Notes under the pieces: model-generated
Told to the model about the DNA's origin: nothing
Database searches by the model: none
What the model saw: only the letters and a program-made list of their open reading frames with translations
Made by a program: the position numbers and the translations under genes
Assembly: GCA_001312405.1 (NCBI GenBank)
Contig: BBDR01000009.1
Span: 112,788-176,787 of the forward strand
Reading direction: 5' to 3'
Source: Clostridium sp. NkU-1
Lineage (GTDB): Bacteria; Bacillota_A; Clostridia; Lachnospirales; Lachnospiraceae
Length of the DNA: 64,000 nucleotides
Shown: positions 19,161-30,826 of the stretch, piece after piece
How the letters are laid out: every line of letters starts with the position of its first letter
How positions within the stretch are numbered: position 1 is the stretch's first letter

Positions 19161-21232
19161 ATGGATTATCAAGTATTGTTTAAACAGGAAAATGAGGATA
19201 TTAAGGAGCGCTTTGAGCTGTCTATGGAGCGGATCGGGCAGATGGCAACGGAACAAACTGTGCCGGAACCTTACCGTGATTATTTCGCCAGGACAGCGTC
19301 CTTTATCACCATGATGGGGGAGTATCTCCGGTTTATTGAGTCCGGAGACCAGAAAAAGGCTTCTGCGGAGGTATTAAGAGAATGGAACCAGAAGCTTTAC
19401 CAGGATATTTTACCCGGCCATTATGAGGAGAGCTATGCCAACCCGGCATATGCGGTATCAAAGCTGGGAGAGGGCTATGGCCAGCTTCTTTCGTATCTGT
19501 ATAAGGAGATCCGGGGGGACATTGTCTTTGTCCATGAGTGGAGACTTACGGATCTTACCATTTTAAATGAAACGCTTATTGAAATTTACAACATATTTGA
19601 GGAGGAAATCCCTGAGGTTTCTAAAATTAAGGAAGTAATCTACTGGTTTGTCAGCGATTATACGGATCATACGGTTACCTTCCGGGTCAGGGAAGGGCTT
19701 GATCCGACGCTTTCCTTTGCAGCGGATATCATCCGGGAAAATGGCTTAGGGGATCTTCGGTATTTGTATTATTTTGGCGAATACATTTCCGATTCAGAAT
19801 TAAAAACCGCAGAATTCTTAAATTCCCTGCCAGAGGAAACGGTACGCCTTATGGCGGATACCTACACCGAAGGATACCGCAAAGGCTTTGAGGTAATGGG
19901 AAGGGATTTAAAGAAAAAGGGAGCAGTACAGATCCGCTATGAGCTGGGCTTTGAGCGCATGGTGAAATATGCCATGGAAAACTTCGAAAAGCTTGGTCTT
20001 AAGGTCATCCTTTGCCGTGCAGCTGTCTGGACAGTCAATACCAATGCCGGCCGGAAATCCGGTTACTACAGCACATCTCCCAACAGACAGTATGATTATG
20101 ATCACCGTTACGACGATGCCCTTTATCTGAATAAGGCATTTAAAGACCGGAAAGCGGCAGTTTTAAAGGTGGCCTATGAAACCTACAAGGAACAGGCGGC
20201 AGCCTTTGCAGGGCCTGCGGTCCTTGAAACCTTTGGAAAAGAAGGCTTTAAGCCGGTGAATAAGCTGGAAGCCAACCGTCTGGATGCCAGACAGGAAAAG
20301 CTTTCAGCGGAAATGTCCAATGAAACCTCAAGAATTCTCAATCAATACGTACCTGGAGATGAGACCAGCTTCACCATCATTGCTTTTCCGGTACCGGAAA
20401 TCGGGGAGGACTTTGAAAAGATCTTTGAAGAGACTATTGCAATCAACACCCTTGATTATGAGAAATATAAGGCAATCCAGCAGGCGGTTATTGATGTTCT
20501 GGATGAGGCAGATTACGTGGAGGTAACGGGAAAAGGAAATAACAGGACACACCTTAAAGTGGCCCTTCGCCCGCTGACAGACAAGAATAAGGAAACAAAG
20601 TTTGAAAACTGTGTGGCTGATGTGAACATTCCCCTTGGAGAAGTGTTTACGTCCCCAAGGCTTGCGGGAACGGAAGGGACTTTGGCAGTCAGTTCGGTGT
20701 ATATTACGGACTTCCAGTTTAAAGATCTTGTCATGACCTTTGAAAATGGTATGATAAAGGACTATTCCTGCAGCAATTTTGAGGATCCGTCGGAAGGAAA
20801 GGCTCTTGTGAAACAGGTGATCTTAAAGAACCACGACACCCTTCCCATGGGAGAGTTTGCCATAGGTACCAATACCACGGCTTATGCTATGGCCCGTAAG
20901 TTCGGAATTATCGATAAGCTGCCAATTCTCATTGTGGAAAGATGGGCCCATTTTGCAGTGGGCGACACCTGTTACAGCTGGGCAGAGGATAGCCCTGTTT
21001 ACAATCCAATGGCAAGGAGATCATTGCCAGGGATAATGAAGTTTCCATTCTCAGAAAAGAAGATGTATCTAAGGCTTATTTCAGCTGTCATACGGATATA
21101 ACCATACCTTATGCCGAGCTGGATAGGATAGAGGCTGTCACGGCTTCCGGAGAAAGGGTTTTAATTATTGATGACGGCAGATTTGTATTAAAGGGCACGG
21201 AGGAATTAAATATTCCCTTATCAGGACTTTAA
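19161..21232 (+). CDS. M29-family aminopeptidase (frameshift near 21011)
   Basis: Metal-dependent aminopeptidase of the thermophilic M29 (AmpS/leucyl aminopeptidase T) family with a long N-terminal extension (about 350 residues). The C-terminal domain shows EVTGKGNNRTHLKVAL, FENCVADVNIPLGEVFTSP, FAIGTNTTAYAM and HFAVGDTCYSWAEDSPVYNP. Around 20937-20954 the text is one codon short of the usual EKMGPHF, consistent with one base lost in each of three neighbouring A, G and C runs. A further missing base near 21011 hides the last 70 residues, which end at 21232 as SGL. Confidence 0.87.
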
Positions 21233-21314
21233 TTGCAAAAAAATAATTAAAAAAACGAGAAATATCCAAATATTTAACAAATTATATTAAAATACTTATA
21301 AAAAAGCAAGACTT

Positions 21315-21322
21315 GCCGATAA
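21315..21322 (+). promoter_or_regulatory. Possible sigma-D (flagellar) -10 element before the chemoreceptor
   Basis: GCCGATAA matches the sigma-28/sigma-D -10. A TAAA lies at 21299-21302, but only 12 bp upstream instead of the usual 15, so the promoter is uncertain. Confidence 0.35.
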
Positions 21323-21383
21323 GATATATATGGATTTATTAGTTATACAAAAATGGGATAGATAAAGTGATTGGAGGACAAAG

Positions 21384-23200
21384 GTGAAGAATTTAAAGAT
21401 TGGTAATAGAATTGGACTTGCTTTTGGGGCTATCCTTGTGCTGTTTTTAATAGTTTCCACAATTTCCATGGTAAGCTTAAGGCAAAACAACGGTAAATTT
21501 GTAGATTTCTTTAACAACGGACACCAGATCGATATGCAGACTCTTGAGATGAGACGTGATATCCAGTCTGCGGCTAAAAATGTAGGATATGCAACCATGA
21601 GCCTTGATTTACAGACTACTGGTGAATATATTGATACTGCAGAGGCTGACCTTGAAGAGTTTCGTAACAAAATACAGTTTTTAAGGGAAAACTATCAGGG
21701 AGACCAATCCATGGTGGACAGCATCGAGAACACCTTAAATGAGGCGCAGCTTTTAAGGATCAGGTGTTTAGCCTGGCAAGGGAAAATAAGACCAGACAGG
21801 CAGCAGATATATTCTTTGAATCATTAAATCCTTATTTCACCAAGGTTCAGGATGATCTGGTGAAAATCAGTGACGATGCCAGTAAAAGTGCCAATGCCAA
21901 TTATACGAACGCTCAGAAGGCGGCAGGACTAACCCAGACGGCAGTGGTCGCTTTGCAGTTCCTTGCTATATTAGCTACATTGGGCTTTTCGATTTTCACG
22001 ACCAAGAGCATCGTGGTGCCGGTCAAGGAGATTGAGAAGGCGGCAGGGGAAATGTCAAAGGGAAGTCTTCATATTCAGTTAAATTACCAGTCGAAGGATG
22101 AGCTGGGAGTTCTGGCTGACAGCATGCGGGCCACCATTTCCAATATCGGAAACATGATTGACGATATCAGCAACTTGCTGACATCATTGGCAATGGGGGA
22201 TTTCCGGATTGAATCCCAGCATCAGGAACAGTATGTCCAGGATTATGAGCCTATTCTTATGGCCATGTGTGGTATCAGGAATAATTTAAGCGAAGCCCTT
22301 TTCCGCATTAACCAGTCAGCGGATCTGGTAGCCAATGGTTCGGAGCAGGTATCCTCGGCGCCCAGGCATTGTCCCAGGGCGCTACGGAGCAGGCTTCTTC
22401 CATTCAGGAGCTTGCAGCTGCCATAAGCGATATATCAAACCAGATAAACGTCAATGCCCAAAATGCAAAAGAGGCACGTTCCACATCAGAAGAATCTACC
22501 AGGAATGTGGCAAAGAGCAGTGAAAAAAATGTCTGAAATGAATCAGGCCATGATGGAGATCAGTGATAAGTCCAATGAAATTGGAAAGATCATAAAGACC
22601 ATTGAGGATATTGCATTCCAGACGAATATCCTGGCGTTGAATGCGGCCGTTGAAGCCGCCCGTGCAGGAGAAGCCGGAAAAGGCTTTGCAGTTGTGGCAG
22701 ATGAAGTACGTAACCTTGCAAGCAAATCAGGAGAAGCAGCAAAGAACACCACGCTGCTTATTGAGGAAAGCATGCACGCCGTGGATAATGGAACCAGAAT
22801 TACCGCTGAGACAGCGAAGGCTATGCAGGCGGTTGTGGAAGGAAGCAGACGCATTAATACGATTATTGAAGAGATTGCATTGGCTTCTGACAAGCAGGCG
22901 GTGGCAGTTGATCAGGTCGCACAGGGAATTGACCAGATATCCTGCGTGGTTCAGACCAACTCCGCCACAGCGGAACAAAGTGCTGCAGCAAGCGAAGAAC
23001 TGTCAGGTCAGGCCCAGATCATGAAGGGACTTGTTCAGGGCTTTGATCTTTATGAGGGTGAGAAGGAGGCGACAGAATCCAAGCCTAAGGATTCCCAACC
23101 GGAAAAACCGGTTTATGCAGAAGACCAGGAGGTCCCGGCCCTTACCATTGATCCGGTTTATTTTGAGGAGCCATCCTCATTTGGAGGCGGAAAGTATTAA
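21384..23200 (+). CDS. Methyl-accepting chemotaxis protein (three indels)
   Basis: Chemoreceptor of about 600 residues: TM1 near residues 10-32, periplasmic four-helix-type sensor, TM2 near 190-212, HAMP ([20 protein letters not shown]), then the signalling domain with tip sequence [29 protein letters not shown]. Breaks: one A missing near 21765, one base missing near 22362, and A7 at 22523-22529 that should be A6 ([12 protein letters not shown]). GTG start at 21384 after GGAGGACAAAG. Ligand unknown. Confidence 0.93.
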
Positions 23201-23212
23201 CCATACATAGTC

Positions 23213-23264
23213 AGGCGGGAGACCGGAGAGAATAAGATATCTTTCCGGTTCTCCCGCCTTTTTG
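23213..23264 (+). terminator. Terminator of the chemoreceptor gene
   Basis: GGCGGGAGACCGGA pairs with TCCGGTTCTCCCGCC, followed by TTTTTG. Confidence 0.88.
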
Positions 23265-23443
23265 TATCCCTTATGGGGCTGTGGCCAAATTTTTAAGAAA
23301 ACCATTGACGAAGCAGAAAAAAAACTTGTATTATAATTAATAAGTAAAAGTTAATTAATAAGCGATAATTATTAATAAAACTAATAGGAAGTATTACTGC
23401 AAATAATGAATCCTCACATCAAACAAAAAAAGGAGAATTTACT

Positions 23444-23963
23444 ATGGCAAATGTATCGATTGTTATGGGAAGTGATTCTGATATGCCTGTTATGGCTCAG
23501 GCGGCAGATGTTTTAAAAAAAACTGGGAGTGGAATTTGAGATGACGGTGATATCCGCCCACAGGGAACCGGATATATTTTTTGAATATGCCAAAACGGCG
23601 GAAGCAAGAGGCATAAAGGTCATCATTGCCGGCGCAGGCAAGGCGGCCCATCTTCCGGGAATGTGCGCGGCCCTGTTCCCAATGCCGGTGATCGGCATCC
23701 CCATGAAGACTTCGGACCTTGGCGGAGTGGATTCTCTTTATTCTATTGTACAGATGCCTTCCGGAGTTCCGGTTGCAACCGTTGCAATAGGCGGAGGAAC
23801 CAATGCAGGAATCCTTGCAGCCAGGATTTTAGCAGTCAGTGACGGGGAACTTTTAGGAAGACTGAAGGAATACTCGGAAAACTTAAAAAATGAGGTAGCA
23901 GAAAAAGCGGAGAAACTGGATCAGATCGGCTATCAGGAATATTTATCCCAGATGAAGAAGTGA
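23444..23963 (+). CDS. purE: N5-carboxyaminoimidazole ribonucleotide mutase (frameshift at 23515-23522)
   Basis: Purine biosynthesis, N5-CAIR to [14 protein letters not shown] at the start, ISAHREPD, and [13 protein letters not shown]. The A8 run at 23515-23522 should be A7 to join [15 protein letters not shown]. About 173 residues, normal. ATG at 23444 after AAAAAAGGAGAATTTACT. First of purE-M-N-D. Confidence 0.95.
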
Positions 23964-23986
23964 GAAAATCGGAGGCGAGGAGAAAA

Positions 23987-25010
23987 ATGGATTATAAGAA
24001 TGCAGGAGTTGACATTGAAGCCGGGTATAAGTCGGTTGAATTAATGAAAAAGCATGTGCAGGAAACCATGAGACCCGAGGTCCTTGGAGGAATCGGGGGA
24101 TTTTCAGGAGCATTTTCCATGTCAGCTTTTAAAAACATGGAAAAGCCGACTCTGGTATCAGGAACCGACGGGGTGGGCACAAAGCTGAAGCTTGCATTTT
24201 TAATGGACAGGCACGATACCATTGGAATCGACTGTGTTGCAATGTGTGTCAATGATATTGCCTGCGCAGGCGGAGAACCTTTGTTTTTTTCTGGATTATA
24301 TTGCCTGCGGCAGGAATTATCCGGAAATCGCGGAAATCGTCAGCGGGGTTGCAAACGGCTGCAAGCAGGCAAATGCTGCTTTGATCGGCGGAGAAACAGC
24401 GGAGATGCCGGGGTTTTATCCTGAGGACGAATACGATCTTGCCGGTTTTGCAGTTGGCGTGGTGGATGAGAAGAATCTTATTACCGGGGCTGATGTGGCA
24501 GAGGGGGATGTTCTCATAGGTATTGCCTCTTCCGGCATTCACAGCAATGGCTTCTCCCTGGTGCGCAAAGTCTTTGACATGACAAAAGAAAGCCTGGATA
24601 CCTATTATGAGGAGCTGGGTAAAACCCTTGGCGAAGCGCTGATCACTCCTACCAAAATCTATGTAAATACATTAAAAAGCGTAAAAGACAGCGGGGCAGT
24701 GATCAAGGCCTGCAGCCACATCACCGGAGGCGGCTTTTATGAAAATATCCCCCGTATGCTTCCTGAGGGCATCCGGGCGGTGGTTAAAAAGGACAGCTAT
24801 CAGGTGCCTGCTATCTTTAGGCTGCTGGCGGATAAAGGCGGTATTGAAGAAAAGGTCATGTACAATACTTATAACATGGGAATCGGAATGATTTTAGCAG
24901 TAAGCCCGGCAGATGTAGATAAGGCTATGGAAGCCATCTGTAAGGCTGGAGAGGTTCCCTATGTGATCGGTCATACGGAAAGAGGAGAGAAGGGCGTGAC
25001 GTTATGCTGA
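23987..25010 (+). CDS. purM: Phosphoribosylformylglycinamidine cyclo-ligase (frameshift at 24284-24290)
   Basis: Makes aminoimidazole ribonucleotide. Conserved [44 protein letters not shown], and [16 protein letters not shown]. The T7 run 24284-24290 must be T6 for [12 protein letters not shown]. About 340 residues. The stop overlaps the purN start (ATGCTGA). Confidence 0.96.
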
Positions 25011-25605
25011 AAATCGGTATATTGGTTTCCGGCGGGGGAACCAATCTTCAGGCAGTCTTAGACGCGATAGACTGTGGAAGGATCACAAATGCAGAGGTAA
25101 AGGTGGTCATCAGCAATAACCGGAACGCTTATGCCCTGGAAAGAGCCAGAAACCATGGAATTGAGGCTTTCTGTATTTCTCCCGGGGATTTTCAGGAAAG
25201 AGAAGAGTTTTATGAAGCCCTTCTTTCAAAGATAGACCAGTACTGCCTTGATTTGATCGTTCTGGCCGGATATCTGGTTGCTGTTCCGGCAGCCATGATA
25301 CAAAAGTACAGGAACCGGATCATTAACGTTCACCCGTCCCTTATCCCGTCTTTTTGCGGAAAAGGGTATTATGGGCTTAAGGTTCATGAGGCTGCCTGGC
25401 ACGGGGAGTGAAGGTTACGGGAGCCACGGTCCACTATGTAGATGAGGGGATGGATACGGGGCCAATTCTTTTGCAAAAGGCAGTAGAGGTCCGGGAAGGA
25501 GATACGCCGGAGATTTTGCAGCGGCGTGTCATGGAAGAGGCAGAATGGCAGATCCTTCCAGAAGCCATACAGCTGATTGCAAACGGACAGGAGGAATCGC
25601 AATGA
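25004..25605 (+). CDS. purN: Phosphoribosylglycinamide formyltransferase (one indel)
   Basis: 10-formyl-THF-dependent GAR transformylase. LVSGGGTNLQAVLDAI, catalytic NVHPSLIPSF and the conserved Asp segment VDEGMDTGPILLQ. A C is missing near 25396 (HEAALARGVKVTGATVH expected). About 200 residues. Overlaps purD by the ATGA at 25602. Confidence 0.95.
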
Positions 25606-26868
25606 AGGTTTTGGTCATAGGCGGAGGCGGGCGGGAGCATGCCATTGTATGGAAAATCTCCAGAAGCCCTAAGGTTGATAAAATATATTGTGCCCCCGGA
25701 AACGCAGGAATCGCAGAGCTTGCGGAATGCGTGGATTTTGGGGTAATGGATTTTGGCAGGCAGGTGGCATTTGCCAGGGAAAAGGAGATCGATTTGACCA
25801 TCATAGGACCGGATGATCCCCTGGTGGCCGGAGCAGTGGATGCATTTGAAGCAGCAGGGCTAAGGGTATTCGGCCCGCAAAAACGTGCTGCACTGCTGGA
25901 AGGCTCCAAATCATTTTCTAAGGATTTGATGAAAAAGTATGGAATTCCCACAGCGGCATATGAAATCTTCGATTCTCCTGAGGAGGCATTAAGCTATGTG
26001 AAAACAGTCCCAATGCCCATTGTATTAAAGGCTGACGGCCTGGCTTTGGGAAAGGGCGTTTTGATATGCAGCACAAGGAAGAAGCAGAAAACGGGGTAAA
26101 GGACTTAATGCTTGATAAGCGGTTTGGCTCCGCAGGGGACCGGATCGTGGTGGAAGAGTTTATGACTGGCCGGGAGGTATCAGTGCTTTCCTTTGTGGAT
26201 GGAAAGACTGTTAAAATTATGACATCTGCCCAGGATCATAAGCGGGCAAAGGATGGAGACCAGGGCCTTAATACGGGAGGAATGGGAACCTTTTCTCCAA
26301 GTCCCTTTTATACGGAAGAAGTGGATAGGTTTTGTAAGCAATATATTTATCAGGCGACTGTGGATGCATGAAAGCAGAGGGCCGGGAATTTAAGGGGATT
26401 ATATTCTTTGGGCTGATGCTGACGGAAAAAGGCCCCAGAGTATTGGAATATAATGCCAGGTTTGGCGACCCTGAAACACAGGTGGTGCTTCCCAGGATGA
26501 AAAATGACATTGTAGAAGTTTTTGAGGCTTGCATTGACGGGACGCTGGATCAGATTGACCTGCAGTTTGAAGATAATGGGGCGGTCTGTGTGGTGCTGGC
26601 ATCGGATGGCTATCCGGAGAAGTATGAAAAGGGGTATTCCATTGCCGGGCTGGAAGCATTTAAGGGGCAGGAAAGATATTTTGCTTTTCATGCAGGAAGT
26701 AAATTGGACGGCAGCGGGGCAGTGGTGACCAATGGCGGAAGAGTGCTGGGAGTGACGGCAATCGGAAGAGATCTAAAGGAAGCCAGAGCAAATGCCTATC
26801 AGGCGGCGGAATGGGTTTCTTTTGAGAATAAGTATATGAGGCGGGATATTGGCAAAGGGATTGAGTAG
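25602..26868 (+). CDS. purD: Phosphoribosylamine-glycine ligase (two indels)
   Basis: ATP-grasp enzyme of purine synthesis. MKVLVIGGGGREHAI start, IGPDDPLVAGAVD, ATP-grasp segment KADGLALGKGV, and EYNARFGDPETQ. One A missing near 26073 (CSTKEEAENG) and one near 26357 (TVDAMKAEGREF). About 422 residues. No purH or purC lies between the pur genes here. Confidence 0.95.
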
Positions 26869-26949
26869 TCTGAAAAAGAGGCGGGGAGATAAGAGCGTCT
26901 GAGCGCTGACAGCTCTACTGTATGTCCGGACGATTTCCGGCTTATGATT

Positions 26950-26994
26950 CAAAAGCACAAGACGGCTTATCCAAGCCACCTTGTGCTTTTTTTG
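26950..26994. terminator. Terminator between purD and the convergent AraC-type gene
   Basis: AAAGCACAAG pairs with CTTGTGCTTT, followed by a T7 run on the plus strand. Confidence 0.8.
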
Positions 26995-27873
26995 TTATTT
27001 GATTGGCAGAAGTTCAATGTAGCCTCTTGAGCCTATAGGCTCAAGCTGGATTCGTGGATTTGATGAATCCCACTGTGCATCAATAACAGCAGGATCGTAC
27101 TTACCGATAGCTGTCTGCACATCTTCGATGGCCTTGCAGTAATCTTCCTCAGCAAAGGGTTCTCCCTGAAACATCAGGTATTTCGCGGCAGGAAGCTCAA
27201 TAACATCAAATCCATCGGGAACAACCCCATCATAAGTCACTGGCACTTCAACGCCCTGCACATACTCTGAGGTGCCGGGAACAATATATTTTGGGGGCAG
27301 CCACAGGCAGACCGGTTCACCGCTAATGGATTTGATGCTTTGCAAAAGTCCCCACACATCACAGCCGACCTCCTGGCAATAAGCGAAATAGCCGGCAGCT
27401 TTTACCCCTCTCTTGATTAGTACCTTTCGTTCCGGCTTTTCCATAACCTGCACAAATACACTTTTTACAGTTTCCATGTGTTTCTCCTTTCTGGCTATTC
27501 GATATTTGACTCCATAAGGTGTGAAAAGATAGAGCGGAACTGGGCTTTTGGCATACTCCCCGGGATTGCACCCGAACTCACGGAAGAACGCCCTCTGATA
27601 GCCGTCCACGCTGCCAAATCCAAGTTCCAAAGCTGCATCTATAATTTTGCAGGATTCATCCCGCAGCTTGATTGCTGACTTAGAGAGCCGAAAGCGCCGA
27701 ATATAATCGGCTGGTGTCATGCTGGTGTGCTGCAAAAACAGACGATAGGAGTACCACGGTGAAAAATATGAAACGCTTGATAACGCGGTCAATGTAATAT
27801 TCTCTGACAGGTGTTCTGCAATATAATCCTGCATCCGCTGGACAGCTTCGATTTTTTTCTTCCATCTTACCAC
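26995..27873 (-). CDS. AraC-family regulator with GyrI-like ligand domain
   Basis: 292 residues, intact. The N-terminal AraC double HTH (residues 8-105; SPWYSYRLFLQHTSMTPADYIRRFRLS and ALELGFGSVDGYQRAFFREFG) is joined to a C-terminal GyrI/SOUL-type effector-binding domain (about 135-290). Such proteins often control multidrug resistance genes. Target not evident; the MFS exporter lies 1.7 kb away. Confidence 0.9.
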   Translation of the reverse strand: MVRWKKKIEAVQRMQDYIAEHLSENITLTALSSVSYFSPWYSYRLFLQHTSMTPADYIRRFRLSKSAIKLRDESCKIIDAALELGFGSVDGYQRAFFREFGCNPGEYAKSPVPLYLFTPYGVKYRIARKEKHMETVKSVFVQVMEKPERKVLIKRGVKAAGYFAYCQEVGCDVWGLLQSIKSISGEPVCLWLPPKYIVPGTSEYVQGVEVPVTYDGVVPDGFDVIELPAAKYLMFQGEPFAEEDYCKAIEDVQTAIGKYDPAVIDAQWDSSNPRIQLEPIGSRGYIELLPIK

Positions 27874-27974
27874 CTCCTTACGTTTCTTATCTTACATCTC
27901 CAGTGGGAGAAACTTCTCGATTATTTTTGCTAATCTGGTATAAGTTTACCACGTAACCATCCAGGAAAACCAGC

Positions 27975-28808
27975 TCATTTTTCCCATGTAGCCGGACGGG
28001 ACAAGTTTACGGGGATTTTTGTATTGGAATTTCCTCTTGCGGAATTAAGCTGCATTTGTGTTAGAAAGATGCTCTCGCTTAAATCGGTATTTTTGAAGTT
28101 TGCGTCACGGAGGTCAGCGCCTAAAAAGTTAGTCTTTCTTAGACTGCATCCTGAAAAATTTGCCGCGATCAATAATGACATACTGAAGTTTTTACTGTCA
28201 AGATTTGCTTTCTTAAAATCTTTCCCCAAATAGTTTGCACCGTGAATTTGATTAGATGAAGCATTTGCCGAAATTGCGGCGCTTATTTGTTTTAATACTT
28301 TGTTCACTTTTAATCTGTATTTTGAGAGATCCAGGGTAGAAAGATTATCCATGGGCTGCTGTACCATTTGTTCATTTTCTGAGATAAGCAAATCAATGGT
28401 TGATTTTAGAAGTTCGTCTGATGTCAAAGTAAATGCCTCAACCAGATACCATAGCATCTGATGCAACTGATATACAATCATAAATATATGAAAGAGTTTG
28501 TCCTCTTGTTCAGAATTGGTTTTCCATGTTCCATCTGGTAAATAAAGCTGGGTCGTTCTTTGTCCCGCACCGAAACAGTCATAGGCTAAACAGCCTTTGT
28601 AATTTTTGTCAGCCAGTTTGGAATGGACTTTGCAGAGAAAATCTGAATCCAGATATTTACATGGTATTCCAGCTTCTTTATTCCCAGGAAAACCATCTGT
28701 TTTTGTGCAGTACAAAGCAACACAGCATAATCCGCTGCATTTCTTACAATCAATTTTCAACTTTGTTATCAAATTATCATATTTACTATTTACTTTATCA
28801 TTGGTCAC
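27975..28808 (-). CDS. Pentapeptide-repeat protein with N-terminal Cys motif
   Basis: 277 residues, intact. The N-terminus has CKKCSGLCC and further Cys residues (GCLAYDCFGAG), suggestive of a metal site. After a helical middle, a short C-terminal run of pentapeptide repeats follows A(D/N)LXX spacing (ANYLGKDFKKANLDSKNF; GADLRDANFKNTDLSES). Pentapeptide proteins form a right-handed beta helix; function here unknown. Confidence 0.8.
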   Translation of the reverse strand: MTNDKVNSKYDNLITKLKIDCKKCSGLCCVALYCTKTDGFPGNKEAGIPCKYLDSDFLCKVHSKLADKNYKGCLAYDCFGAGQRTTQLYLPDGTWKTNSEQEDKLFHIFMIVYQLHQMLWYLVEAFTLTSDELLKSTIDLLISENEQMVQQPMDNLSTLDLSKYRLKVNKVLKQISAAISANASSNQIHGANYLGKDFKKANLDSKNFSMSLLIAANFSGCSLRKTNFLGADLRDANFKNTDLSESIFLTQMQLNSARGNSNTKIPVNLSRPATWEK

Positions 28809-28861
28809 GATTTCACCGCCTTAGAATTTCTGTTTCAGTTTCTGTTATAAATAATGAGTAA

Positions 28862-28912
28862 GCGTTTTTTTAACTGAATCAGGTAGGGTCGTGGATTGCG
28901 AATATCCGCTTG
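28862..28912 (+). repeat. Dispersed intergenic repeat, copy 2
   Basis: GCGTTTTTTTAACTGAATCA then GGATTGCGAATATCCGCTTGA. Second copy of the element at 7063-7110. Confidence 0.7.
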
Positions 28913-28988
28913 AATAGTTATCATACCATGCATTGTAGAAAACTCCATCCAGGTATGGACTGCTTGATTCCCGTAATGCAACAAAATA

Positions 28989-29020
28989 GCTGGCAAGTGC
29001 AAAACACCTGCCAGCCTTTT
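28989..29020. terminator. Terminator next to the arsC stop
   Basis: GCTGGCA pairs with TGCCAGC; T-rich on both strands, positioned right after the corrected arsC stop. Confidence 0.7.
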
Positions 29021-29427
29021 TTATAAAGTTCCGTTTTGGATACGATCTTTAAGGTCTAAAATTTTATCCCGGATGAGGTTATGGTTTCTAAAAAAACGGT
29101 ATCATCCATACCGCTGGGATCCTTAAGTCCCCAATCTTCCCGATATTTGCATGGCAGGGACGGACACTTCACATTGCAGCCCATGGTTATGACAATATCT
29201 GCTTGAGGAATCTCAGACAGGAGCTTGCTATGCTGGGTCTGCTCCATATCAATTCCGTAAAGCCGTTTCATAAGCCGTACTGCATCCTGATTGATCTGCG
29301 GTTTGGTTTCTGTTCCGGCAGAATAGCTTTCAAAGGTATCTGAGGCAAGGTGCTTGCCAAGTGCTTCAGCTATCTGGCTTCGGCAGGAATTATGGACGCA
29401 TACAAACGCTATTTTGGGTTTATTCAT
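29021..29427 (-). CDS. arsC: Arsenate reductase, low-molecular-weight phosphatase type (C-terminal indel)
   Basis: Thioredoxin-coupled ArsC: P-loop CVHNSCRSQIAEA near residue 10, the redox Cys pair in GCNVKCPSLPC, and DWGLKDPSG. One A appears missing near 29090; in the corrected frame the end reads NLIRDKILDLKDRIQ and stops at 29021, about 135 residues. ATG at 29427 after AGGAGGTGTTTTATAA. No other ars genes are present. Confidence 0.9.
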
Positions 29428-29527
29428 TTATAAAACACCTCCTGGTTTAATTTGCTGCCCGCACCAGCTTAACAGGTACATAGAAGCTGTAAGAGCACAT
29501 TACTGAGCTAATTGGATACAAGGACAA

Positions 29528-30826
29528 TTATTTTTCCAGTTTCCAGATATTTCTGTCCGCCCGAAAGGGCAGACATGATAATGATCCTGTAATTCCGATA
29601 ACAAGAAACAGCAAAGCAGCGCCGGAGCCTTTACCTGTTCCGAACAGTGCGGTCAACAGACTGCCCGCCGGCTGCCCTGCCATAAATGGTTCAAACACCC
29701 GGTCAACTAAAATCCCGCCGCATAGATATCCTAAGGGAATGGTGAAAAATTGCAGGGTATTTCTTGCTGAATAGACACGGCCCTGCATCTCAATAGGGAT
29801 TTTTGTACGAAAAAGTACATCCATATTGGCATTCATAACAGGAATGAATATCCAGCCGAGGATTGCACCAAAACACCATACAGGAGTACTCTTTCCAAAA
29901 GCAAGGATAAAGTTCTCGGTACTCATGGAAAAAAGCAGGCAATTGCAGATCGTCCGGACCCGGCTTTTGGGCGGGGGCAGGATAGAAACCAGAATGCTTC
30001 CAGACATTGTTGCGATTCCTGTAACGGTGTTGACCATGCCAAGGGCCAGTTCTCCGCCGCCGGCACGTGAAAGCAGCATAGCGGGCATGGCGGCATTGAA
30101 GATTGAGCAGTAAAATTAATTACAGCCAAAAACAGAATCAGATCCAGAATTCCCCTGTTGTCCCTTAAATACCGCAAGCCGCTTTTGGCAGACTGCAATA
30201 CCGTCTCCTTTCCCATGCTGCGGTCTTCTGTTACCTGAGGGATTCTGACAAAGCAAAGCAGCGAAACGAACGCTGTTACAAATGTAATCAGATCAAACAG
30301 GATGACAAACCGGATTCCTGCAAATGAAAGCATGGACGTAGCGAGTACAGGCGTCAGTACGGTAATTAGGGAATTGGATAAGGAACGCATCCCACTGACC
30401 TTCTGGTAGTGCTTTTGCGGAGCCAACAGGCTGATGGACACATCCGACGCAGGCTGCTGTACGGTGTTCATAAGTCCATTTAAGGTGTTAATCAAATACA
30501 GATGCCAAATCTGGAGTTTACCGGTTGTCAGCAGAATAAGCACTGAAACAGTACAAAGTGCCGCAAAGCTGTCACTGAGCAGCATGGTGGCCTTTTTGTT
30601 CCACCGGTCACTCAGTGCACCTGCAAAAATACTTAAAAGGACATATGGTGCGTAGGAACAGATGGCCAATAACGAGGTGGTAAGAGCCGATCCTTCCTGC
30701 TGATAAGACCAGATCACCAGCGCAAAATTGGTCATTGCACTGCCAAGGGCCGAAAATGACTGTGTAATCCATAAAATCAGGAAAGTTCGAAGTTCCCTGA
30801 TATTTGTTATTAAATTTTTTTATCAT
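29528..30826 (-). CDS. MFS drug exporter, macrolide-efflux (DHA3) type (two indels)
   Basis: Twelve-helix-type exporter of about 430 residues. Hallmarks: SIFAGALSDRWNKK (motif A loop), DVLFRTKIPIEMQGRVYSARN, and the DHA3-like end VDRVFEPFM...GTGKGSGAALLF. T7 at 30815-30821 should be T6, giving the N-terminus MIKNLITNIRELRTFLILW. A second break near 30105 splits the middle (FNAAMPAMLLSRAGGGELALG). ATG at 30826 after AAAGGAGCAAAGTC. The 5' leader at 30827-30960 strongly suggests translation attenuation. Substrate not determinable. Confidence 0.86.

Noticed and set aside
23330..23400. AT-rich ATTAATAA repeats before purE as an operator
   Set aside because: Low complexity; no match to a known PurR box or purine riboswitch.
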